Source: Streptomyces phaeolivaceus (lineage in GTDB: Bacteria > Actinomycetota > Actinomycetes > Streptomycetales > Streptomycetaceae). From it: DNA of 64,000 bases. Made by a program: the position numbers and the translations under genes. Below the pieces are notes generated by a model. That model saw only the letters and a list, made by a program, of their open reading frames with translations, ran no database searches and was not told where the DNA came from. The stretch covers positions 3,968,001 to 4,032,000 of the forward strand of contig NZ_CP045096.1 in assembly GCF_009184865.1 (NCBI RefSeq). The letters run 5' to 3'. Of this stretch, positions 25,581 to 31,570 are shown one piece after another (the first letter of the stretch is position 1; the number at the start of each line of letters is the position of its first letter).

Positions 25581-26492
25581 TCAGGAAGGCCAGGTAACCG
25601 CAGCCTTCACAATTCCCTTGCTCGGAAGTGTCTCGTCCCAGGTGTTGTCGGCCTTCTTGGTGTCCAGGCCGGGGTAGCGGAGGACCTTGCCGCCGCACAG
25701 GTGGAGAGAGTCTACGTAATCGGCGCGGTACTTCTCGCTTTGGCCCGCTCTTGGCTCGTTGAACTGGCTGGCGAACGTAGCGAAGTCGGGATGGCCAGCC
25801 ACAATATCCACACCGGTCGGCATTGCCGTTGTGGCGGCAACTGTGAACCCTGAGAGACGGGCAACAACGCCATTAGCTGTCACTCCGCCTTCGCCGTAAG
25901 CAGCAGCGTTGGCAATTGCCGGGTGTTCAACGAGATATCGCTTCGCCTTCGGAGAAACCACGACGTATCGGTTGGCTTCTGGAACGTCGCTTTCGTCGAG
26001 TTCCAGCATCATGTCAAGGATGGCGCCGTAGAGACTCGCTGGAATGGTGCCCGCGCTTGGGGTGATGTTCGGGAGAGCGGTGGCACTGCTGGCGATGACG
26101 TTGCCCATGAAAGTGTCAGCCTTTGCGGCAAGGGCACGGATCATCTGCTTGTTGATCGGAGAGTTGAAGTCTCCCGTAGCGAGCTGCACCCGCTCAGCGT
26201 CTTCGATCAAGAGCTGTAGGTAGTCCGCCTGGCTGATGGGGATTTCCTGGTCGACAGTTTCCGGCCGTTGAGCCATCATGCCTTCGGGCAGCGAGTATTC
26301 GCCCACGGTGGGCCGGATCAGCGAGTTCACATGAACAACGTCACCCTTGTTTCTGATCTCGCCCTCATAGTCCCGGTTGGAGACCAGGCGGGAAGACCAA
26401 ACAAGCAGGGGGTCGAACTGCACGAGCAGTGAGCTTGCCCATGCTTCCGGCACGAAGGTGAGGGTTCCGGTGTGCTGATACTGAAAGGCCAT
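25581..26492 (-). CDS. Phage major capsid protein (P22 coat / HK97-fold type)
   Basis: The 303-residue protein has the P22-coat-like start FVPEAWASSLLVQFDPLLV, then RDYEGEIRNKGDVVHVNSL, a region corresponding to the E-loop, ISQADYLQLLIEDAERVQ, a helical stretch with AKADTFMGNVI, then YVVVSPKAKRYLVEHP and a final beta-rich domain. Length is normal for the smallest P22-like coats, so it looks intact. AAGGAG precedes ATG 26492. The gene lies 15 bases after the scaffold-like gene. An encapsulin is unlikely because of the scaffold partner and phage-type start. Confidence 0.85.
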   Translation of the reverse strand: MAFQYQHTGTLTFVPEAWASSLLVQFDPLLVWSSRLVSNRDYEGEIRNKGDVVHVNSLIRPTVGEYSLPEGMMAQRPETVDQEIPISQADYLQLLIEDAERVQLATGDFNSPINKQMIRALAAKADTFMGNVIASSATALPNITPSAGTIPASLYGAILDMMLELDESDVPEANRYVVVSPKAKRYLVEHPAIANAAAYGEGGVTANGVVARLSGFTVAATTAMPTGVDIVAGHPDFATFASQFNEPRAGQSEKYRADYVDSLHLCGGKVLRYPGLDTKKADNTWDETLPSKGIVKAAVTWPS

Positions 26493-26507
26493 ATAGGTGT
26501 CTCCTTC

Positions 26508-26858
26508 TTACTTTCGATGACGCGCATCGAGAGACACGCGAGGACCTTGATATTGGAATGCGTCCGGATGTGAGCGCCCCGCCCCGGTAAGCTGCGGGAA
26601 GAGAGGTTCCTTCTCCGTCTGGAATGGCTCAAGCACCTTGGCTATCGCTTCGGCGGACGGATTGCCGTCCTCTCTAATGAGCCTGGAACTGTCAAGGTAA
26701 TCAGTGAATCCCTGAGGGAGGGTGATTCCGGCCTTTGCTGCCTGATTCTCCATCTCGGCCCGCGCCAGTCGTCCTGCAAACTCCCGTTCAACCTCAGCCC
26801 GGACCGCATCGGAAGGGTCGGCCGACACGCCCTCGGAAATCCGTTCTGCGTCGCTCAC
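26508..26858 (-). CDS. Capsid scaffolding-like protein
   Basis: The 116-residue protein, GTG start after GAGGAGG, is acidic and helical in its first half (DAVRAEVEREFAGRLARAEMENQAAKAG) and ends with a flexible basic tail (PRVSLDARHRK). Small charged helical proteins directly upstream of a P22-type coat gene are usually scaffolds; the basic C-terminus would bind the coat. Assignment rests on size, composition and position rather than a conserved motif. Confidence 0.6.
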   Translation of the reverse strand: MSDAERISEGVSADPSDAVRAEVEREFAGRLARAEMENQAAKAGITLPQGFTDYLDSSRLIREDGNPSAEAIAKVLEPFQTEKEPLFPQLTGAGRSHPDAFQYQGPRVSLDARHRK

Positions 26859-26904
26859 GGCGACACCTCCTCAGTAATCAAGTGGAAGACTTCTAACTAA
26901 CATG

Positions 26905-26924
26905 GGCCGCTTGAGGGCGGCCCT
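26905..26924 (-). terminator. Small hairpin in the capsid operon leader
   Basis: A 7-bp stem GGGCCGC / GCGGCCC with a 6-base loop lies about 47 bases upstream of the scaffold start. It may attenuate transcription into the capsid genes. Confidence 0.4.
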
Positions 26925-27189
26925 ATACCTCACAACAGGAAAACGAAGAGACAAGTACCCCCTTCCGTAGGTTTCCCCAGATCAACACCTGTTTCGTTTC
27001 CTACTGGAAGGAGCTACTTGCCTCTCACCGTTGACCTGATGCCTCACAGGCAGGTTTCCGACGAGACCCCATAACGACTTGGATAGCACCCCGGACAGCT
27101 TCCGTGGACTGTCCGCGCCAGAGGCACACCGCCGAGTGTGCATGGCCCCGGAGGATCACTCCTCCACTCATGGGGAATAAATGCCAGAC
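26925..27189. other. Structured noncoding region upstream of the capsid operon
   Basis: There is no credible gene in these 265 bases. They hold a nested inverted repeat, listed separately, and several GGAAACC-like words on the minus strand. Position upstream of scaffold and capsid suggests a leader, operator or packaging/replication site. Confidence 0.5.
26948..27026. promoter_or_regulatory. Nested inverted repeat (possible packaging, origin or RNA control site)
   Basis: Arms CAAGTA (26952-26957) with TACTTG (27015-27020), and CCTTCCGTAGG (26961-26971) with CCTACTGGAAGG (27000-27011), nest symmetrically with small internal loops around a 28-base centre. GAG/CTC extends the outer stem. The structure is too large and interrupted for a normal terminator. 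Confidence 0.5.
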
Positions 27190-27822
27190 TCACATCCGGC
27201 CGGGCAAGTTCAACGGAAGCCAGTAGTCCCGGTTCGCTTGATAACAGTCCTCCAACAGTGGCCGGAACCACTCGGCAACCGGAGACGGGTGCTCTTCGAT
27301 GTAGGACAGGTTCCGATGCTTGCCCACCCATATCTTCTTGCTTCTGCGGGCCTGCGTACGTGCCCTGGCCTTCTTCTTGTGGATGTCGCAATACTTCCGT
27401 GGATTCCCCCGCTTTCGGGGCCTGTCGGGGCTATACAGGGCTACTCCGCAACCACTCCAGCGGCAGCGCTCCCAGACCTCCCGCTTCGGCTGCTCTTTCC
27501 CTGACAGTTGGAAACCGCCCGCAGCCACCAGGTCTACCCCCTCATCCACCGTGTCGGCCCCCGGCGCCTTTTCCATCAGTTCCGAGAAAACCTGGGTATT
27601 TGGCTCGTAGGAAGGTGCGGAGCAGAGCAGTGCCGCGACAAGCAAGGGGAACACTCCTGTATGGGCGGCTGCGATGCGCTCGTGTTCCGTCTCACTGCTG
27701 TTGCGCCAAGGCTGGGGCCAGTCCTCGCACTTTTCCTCTCCAGCTTCATTCAGGATCGCGTCTGCTCGCGCCTCCAGCCTGGCCTGCCCCTTCCGGTCCA
27801 TGGGCGGGATGGTCCGATTCAT
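27190..27822 (-). CDS. Element protein with C-terminal zinc site, unknown function
   Basis: The 210-residue protein from ATG 27822 has an N-terminal half that is helical. Residues 120-148 carry C120-x4-C125 ... C145-x2-H148 (ERCRWSGCGVALYSP then RKYCDIH) in a very basic context (RKRGNPRK, KKKARARTQARRSKK), a likely zinc-dependent nucleic-acid-binding module. Similar Cys/His clusters occur in Streptomyces phage and integrative-element proteins. No nuclease signature (HNH, GIY-YIG) is visible. Confidence 0.65.
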   Translation of the reverse strand: MNRTIPPMDRKGQARLEARADAILNEAGEEKCEDWPQPWRNSSETEHERIAAAHTGVFPLLVAALLCSAPSYEPNTQVFSELMEKAPGADTVDEGVDLVAAGGFQLSGKEQPKREVWERCRWSGCGVALYSPDRPRKRGNPRKYCDIHKKKARARTQARRSKKIWVGKHRNLSYIEEHPSPVAEWFRPLLEDCYQANRDYWLPLNLPGRM

Positions 27823-27845
27823 GAAGTCCTCTCAGCAAACAAAAA

Positions 27846-27867
27846 GCCCCCGAATTGCCTCGGGGGC
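27846..27867 (-). terminator. Terminator after the excisionase-like gene
   Basis: An 8-bp stem GCCCCCGA / TCGGGGGC with a 6-base loop is followed on the minus strand by TTTTTGTTT. It ends the excisionase transcript just before the zinc-site gene. Confidence 0.85.
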
Positions 27868-27886
27868 GTACAGTTCTAGCAGTTCT

Positions 27887-28054
27887 TCAGTTCTGGTCGT
27901 CCAGCCACTTTTCCAAATCGGCCGGTCGGCACCGGAGCGACTGGCCCACCTTTCGGAAGGGAATCTGCTCAGCCTTCCAGTTTCCGTATACCCACGACCG
28001 GGGTTTGTTCAGGTAGTCGGCCACGTCGTCTACCGTCATCAGCTTTGCACGCAT
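27887..28054 (-). CDS. xis: Excisionase-like protein (MerR/Xis helix-turn-helix)
   Basis: This 55-residue frame from ATG 28054 reads MTVDDVADYLNKPRSWVYG near the start, then IPFRKVGQSLRCRPADLEKWLDDQN. This is the winged-helix excisionase/AlpA pattern: TVDDVADYL helix-turn-helix entry, a VGxSLR wing and a DLEKWL end. Such proteins steer tyrosine integrases toward excision and can activate replication genes. It is framed by two terminators and is separately transcribed from its neighbours, or reached by read-through. Confidence 0.85.
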   Translation of the reverse strand: MRAKLMTVDDVADYLNKPRSWVYGNWKAEQIPFRKVGQSLRCRPADLEKWLDDQN

Positions 28055-28071
28055 GGATCCCCTAAAAGAAA

Positions 28072-28093
28072 AGCCCCCAGTTCCCTGGGGGCT
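28072..28093 (-). terminator. Terminator after the HTH regulator gene
   Basis: A 9-bp stem AGCCCCCAG / CTGGGGGCT with a TTCC loop is followed on the minus strand by TTTTCTTTT. It is 30 bases past the stop at 28124. Confidence 0.9.
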
Positions 28094-28123
28094 AGTTGTG
28101 CGCAGTATCAGTAATAGCGAATC

Positions 28124-28675
28124 TCAGTTCCGACCGTCTCCAGATTCAGTGAAGGCCGCCAGCACCTGCGTGGCTTTCTCTGTCAGGTCACCGCCAGCCT
28201 TGCCCGCAACGGTGGTCAGATATCCCTCTCTTCTCGCGCGCTTGAGATGGTCCTTCACGGTCTCGGGGCGGCGGCCGATGAGCCGTGCCAACCACGGAAC
28301 AGGCGCCGGAGCCCCCAAGTCGGCCATGGTCTTGTAGGTCGCGGCCAACGTAGCCAAGTAAGGCTCCGACACACCCTCGTTGGCCAGCAGTAGGCCCGCC
28401 GACGATCCCGCTTCCTCCACCTTCGCTGTCACCTCCTCCATGCCCTGTTGCAGTTCAGGTGCCGTCTCCGCCAGTTTCATGGCCGCCGCCAGGTCGAGCC
28501 TGCGCAGCACAGTCGTAGAGATCCCGCGCGCCACGTCCCGAGTCGCGGCGCCTTCTGCCGCCTCAACAGTGATCCGCTGCGGCCCTCCGGTGATCGGTCC
28601 CGTCGGCCACCACATGCGGATCACCCAAGCCCCTTGCTGCTGGGTGATCTCGAACCCGCTCTCATTCGCTTCCAC
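28124..28675 (-). CDS. Element DNA-binding protein with C-terminal helix-turn-helix
   Basis: From GTG 28675 the product has 183 residues. The N-terminal part is beta-rich (GFEITQQQGAWVIRMWWPTGP). The C-terminal part is a helix-turn-helix (PWLARLIGRRPETVKDHLKRARREGYLTTVAGKAGG) like those of Streptomyces phage and plasmid regulators. A longer frame from TTG 28759 would read across the promoter and repeats shared with integrase, so I prefer the shorter start. Divergent to the integrase gene, it is likely to control it and itself. Confidence 0.7.
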   Translation of the reverse strand: MEANESGFEITQQQGAWVIRMWWPTGPITGGPQRITVEAAEGAATRDVARGISTTVLRRLDLAAAMKLAETAPELQQGMEEVTAKVEEAGSSAGLLLANEGVSEPYLATLAATYKTMADLGAPAPVPWLARLIGRRPETVKDHLKRARREGYLTTVAGKAGGDLTEKATQVLAAFTESGDGRN

Positions 28676-28693
28676 ACTTTCGAACGTACCACA

Positions 28694-28734
28694 CAGGGTG
28701 TACCACCCCGTGTTGACAACCCAGGGTGGACCAT
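28694..28734. promoter_or_regulatory. Direct repeats around a -35 box between the regulator and integrase genes
   Basis: CAGGGTGTACCAC (28694-28706) and CAGGGTGGACCAT (28722-28734) agree at 11 of 13 positions and start 28 bases apart. A perfect TTGACA (28713-28718, plus strand) lies between them. This is a likely operator and promoter for integrase, and possibly for the divergent regulator. Confidence 0.5.
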
Positions 28735-28811
28735 GCGCAGACTGGATCACGCCGGACAACCGGCGCGACGCCGGGCCGTCCGTGCGTCATCGACAGAGGG
28801 GGGCCGCCTCA

Positions 28812-29987
28812 GTGGCAAGGGCATGGGTCGCGCGATCCAAGGACGACCCGAAGAAGTGGACGACGTTCTGGTACGACCCTGACGGGAAGCAACGGCAGAA
28901 GACGTTCGCCACCAAGACGCGGGCAGACGACCAGCGCAAGCGCAAGGAACAGGAACTCGACGCCGGAACGTACCTCGACGATCGGTTGGGCAAGCAGCCG
29001 GTGACAGCCGTCTGGGAGCAGTGGACCAATCAAAGGAAGCTGGAGAACAGCACCAAGAAGCAGTACCGATCCATCCTCAACACGACCATTGAGCCGTTCT
29101 TCAAGGCCCGTTCCATCGTGTCCCTGAAGGTCGCTGACGTTGAGCAGTGGCTCTTGTGGATGGAACAGGACCGGAAACTGTCCGCTCGCACACGGCGTCA
29201 GCGGTTCTCGTTCTTCTCCGGGATGATGGACTGGGCCGTCGTCAACGAGATCATCGGCCGAAACCCGTGCAAGAGGGTCAAGGGCGCAGGGAGCCGCGCC
29301 AAGGAGATCCGGGAGCACAAAAGCACCGCCCGGCGACTCACGACGCGGGAAGTCCTGGCGATGCTCGATGCCGCTCCTCCGCGATACCGCGCGATGCTGT
29401 GGCTCATGGCCGGGTGTGGCCTGCGGCTGGGTGAGGCCATGGCGGTGTCCCGCGATCAGATCGACTTCAAGGCCGAGACGCTTCGCGTCGACTTCCAGAT
29501 TGCGGAGGACGGAGACACAGCATCGGGGAAGAACAGCGCCATCCAGCGTCGGCACATCAAGTCTCGTGACGAAGGCGAGCCAGGGCGTTCCGTCCCCCTC
29601 CCGCCGAACGTCGCCTTCGAGCTTCGGCGGCACATCAAGAACCACGGCGTATGGGGGCCGGAGCGGCTTCTCTTCCCCAACGTGACGCGGACTGGCTACC
29701 TCTACGCGTCGTACTTCTACCCGAAGATCTGGATGGAGGCTCTGGGCAAGGGACAGGTGAAGTACTGCAAGGCTCACTCGCTCCGGCACTACTACGGGTC
29801 GCGGCTGCTGTACGCCGGAGTCCCCGAGAACGACGTGGCCGACTGGATGGGCCACAGCAGTACTGACGTGCTCAGGGAGCACTATCACTACATCTTCGAA
29901 GGGGCCGAGCAGCGCGGCCGCGCAGCCATCGCAACCATGCTGACGCCCGGCGCGGACGACCCCTCGGAGGCGTCAGAGGTCGCCTGA
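28812..29987 (+). CDS. int: Tyrosine site-specific integrase
   Basis: The 391-residue protein from GTG 28812 has a GAGGGGGG ribosome site. It has an N-terminal arm-binding part with the AP2-like start (ARSKDDPKKWTTFWYDPDGK), a core-binding helical domain (about 60-160) and a catalytic domain with Arg205 (GLRLGE), His322 and Arg325 (HSLRHYYG), His348 (MGHSS) and the Tyr nucleophile at 358 (or 360, in HYHYIF). All key residues are present, so it should be active. The frame is open upstream to 28380 but that part is antisense to the regulator. It is next to the right attachment core. Confidence 0.95.
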   Translation: MARAWVARSKDDPKKWTTFWYDPDGKQRQKTFATKTRADDQRKRKEQELDAGTYLDDRLGKQPVTAVWEQWTNQRKLENSTKKQYRSILNTTIEPFFKARSIVSLKVADVEQWLLWMEQDRKLSARTRRQRFSFFSGMMDWAVVNEIIGRNPCKRVKGAGSRAKEIREHKSTARRLTTREVLAMLDAAPPRYRAMLWLMAGCGLRLGEAMAVSRDQIDFKAETLRVDFQIAEDGDTASGKNSAIQRRHIKSRDEGEPGRSVPLPPNVAFELRRHIKNHGVWGPERLLFPNVTRTGYLYASYFYPKIWMEALGKGQVKYCKAHSLRHYYGSRLLYAGVPENDVADWMGHSSTDVLREHYHYIFEGAEQRGRAAIATMLTPGADDPSEASEVA

Positions 29988-30000
29988 TCCACCTACGACA

Positions 30001-30029
30001 ACAGCCCCCGGCGTCATGCCGGGGGCTGT
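30001..30029 (+). terminator. Integrase terminator
   Basis: A 12-bp perfect stem ACAGCCCCCGGC / GCCGGGGGCTGT with a GTCAT loop is followed by GTTGTTTGT, 13 bases after the integrase stop. Confidence 0.9.
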
Positions 30030-30186
30030 GTTGTTTGTGCAGGTCAGTGGCTGTTTTCAGCCCGGCATCTACCCAGGATTCCCCCAGTATGACGCCCAGG
30101 AACAGCCCTGATCGGGCCGCAACGGGCAGAAAGCCGAGAGTGCCCCTTCGGACCTTCGAAACAGCTCCTGACCTGCAAAAATCCTG

Positions 30187-31344
30187 CTACGGAAGGTTCC
30201 TTGCCATCACGATCCGCTGGACTTGATTCGTGCCTTCATAAATCTGGGTGATCTTGGCGTCGCGCATCATGCGCTCGACCGGGTAGTCGCGGGTGTAGCC
30301 ATAGCCGCCGAGGAGCTGGACGGCGTCCGTGGTGACCTCCATGGCGATGTCGGAGGCGAAGCACTTGGCGGCGGCGCCCTGGAAGGTGAGGTCCTTGTCG
30401 CCGCGCTCGGACTTGGCCGCCGCCTGGTACGTCAGGGCGCGGGCGGCCTCCACCTTCATGGCCATGTCGGCCAGCATGAACTGGATTCCCTGGAAGTCGG
30501 CGATCGGCTTGCCGAACTGCTTGCGCTCCTGGACATAGCCCTTGGCGTAGTCGAGGGCACCCTGGGCGACGCCGAGGGCCTGGGCGGCGATGGTGATACG
30601 GGTGTGGTCCAGGGTCTTCATCGCCGTGGCGAAGCCGGTGCCCTCCTCGCCGATGATGCGGTCGGCGGGGATGCGGACGTTGTCGAGGTAGACCTCACGG
30701 GTCGGGGAGCCCTTGATGCCGAGCTTCTTCTCCGGGGCGCCGAAGGAGACACCCTCGTCGGCCTTCTCGACGACGAACGCGGAGATCCCCTTGGAGCGCT
30801 TCTCCGGGTCCGTGACGGCCATGACCGTGTAGTAGTCGGAGACGCCCGCGTTGGTGATCCAGCGCTTCACGCCGTTGAGGATCCAGTGGTCGCCGTCGCG
30901 GACCGCGCGGGTCTTCATGCCGGCCGCGTCGGAACCGGCGTCCGGCTCGGAGAGGCAGTACGAGAACATCGCGTCGCCCTTGGCCAGCGGGCCCAGGTAC
31001 TTCTTCTTCAGCTCCTCGGAGCCGGAGAGGATCACCGGCAGCGAGCCGAGCTTGTTGACGGCCGGGATCAGGGAGGAGGACACACAGGCGCGGGCCACCT
31101 CCTCGATCACGATGACCGTGGCGAGCGCGTCGGCGCCGGCGCCGCCGTACTCCTCGGGGACATGAACGGCGTGCAGGTCGTTGGCGACCAGCGCGTCCAG
31201 CGCCTCCTGCGGGAAGCGCGCCTCCTCGTCCACGGCGGCGGCGTGGGGCGCGATCTTCGCCTCGGCGAGGGAACGGATCGCGTCACGGAGCATGTCGTGC
31301 TCCTCGGACGGGCGGTACAGGTCGAAATCAGCCGATCCGGCCAA
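30187..31344 (-). CDS. Acyl-CoA dehydrogenase (FadE25-like), 3' end supplied by the integrated element
   Basis: The 385-residue flavoenzyme has the family signatures CLSEPDAGSDA and a C-terminal QIYEGTNQVQR, whose Glu is the catalytic base in acyl-CoA dehydrogenases. It removes hydrogens from the alpha-beta bond of acyl-CoAs, passing electrons to ETF. TTG 31344 follows AGGAG by about 12 bases. The last 17 codons plus stop lie inside the element and differ from the displaced native copy (20778-20841) at 11 bases without changing any residue. Synteny with purE/purK and gtrA matches M. tuberculosis fadE25. Confidence 0.95.
   Translation of the reverse strand: MAGSADFDLYRPSEEHDMLRDAIRSLAEAKIAPHAAAVDEEARFPQEALDALVANDLHAVHVPEEYGGAGADALATVIVIEEVARACVSSSLIPAVNKLGSLPVILSGSEELKKKYLGPLAKGDAMFSYCLSEPDAGSDAAGMKTRAVRDGDHWILNGVKRWITNAGVSDYYTVMAVTDPEKRSKGISAFVVEKADEGVSFGAPEKKLGIKGSPTREVYLDNVRIPADRIIGEEGTGFATAMKTLDHTRITIAAQALGVAQGALDYAKGYVQERKQFGKPIADFQGIQFMLADMAMKVEAARALTYQAAAKSERGDKDLTFQGAAAKCFASDIAMEVTTDAVQLLGGYGYTRDYPVERMMRDAKITQIYEGTNQVQRIVMARNLP
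30236..30250. repeat. Right attachment core (attR)
   Basis: Identical 15 bp to 20827-20841. It lies inside the dehydrogenase gene, covering the codons for Thr-Gln-Ile-Tyr and the first two bases of the catalytic Glu codon. Confidence 0.92.
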
Positions 31345-31570
31345 GGTCTCTCACGCTCCTGACGCTAACTACCGTTAAGTAACACGAATTTTAGAGCCCT
31401 GCCCGTGCGACGGGTACGTGAGTTTGCCGACAGGCCCCGATCTCCGGGCAATCTGCCCCGTGAAGGGGTCGAACACGCCCCGACTATGCTCACGGGCACG
31501 CCCGCGCATCGACTGGCACTGACTGTGCGGGCGCGCACCCCCCACGGCCGGACATCCCAGGAGCACACCC

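Larger units (their letters stand above)
20827..30250. mobile_element. 9.4-kb integrated capsid-encoding element (candidate phage satellite)
   Basis: It is bounded by identical 15-bp cores and lies inside the acyl-CoA dehydrogenase gene. Content left to right: four overlapping or abutting small genes with an XRE-DUF5753 regulator (+), a DUF397 gene (+), an unknown gene (+), DUF3987-like ATPase (-), major capsid (-), scaffold (-), zinc-finger protein (-), excisionase-like (-), a HTH protein (-) and tyrosine integrase (+). Composition is visibly less GC-rich than the flanks, and single genes end in compact hairpins. No portal, terminase, tail, lysis, Tra/FtsK or partition gene is seen. This excludes a complete prophage and a classic conjugative AICE. 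A satellite that uses a helper for packaging, or a remnant, are the alternatives. Confidence 0.85.

Noticed and set aside
25581..26492. Encapsulin nanocompartment instead of phage coat
   Set aside because: The N-terminus and the scaffold-like gene directly upstream fit a P22-type coat, and no cargo enzyme with a targeting tail is encoded nearby.
26925..27189. Small minus-strand coding frame (27044-27391 region)
   Set aside because: It overlaps the end of the zinc-site gene in another frame and ends among hairpins; no ribosome site and no domain.
20827..30250. Conjugative AICE (pSAM2 type)
   Set aside because: No FtsK/TraB-like translocase, RepSA or RepAM initiator, or Spd-type spread genes are present.
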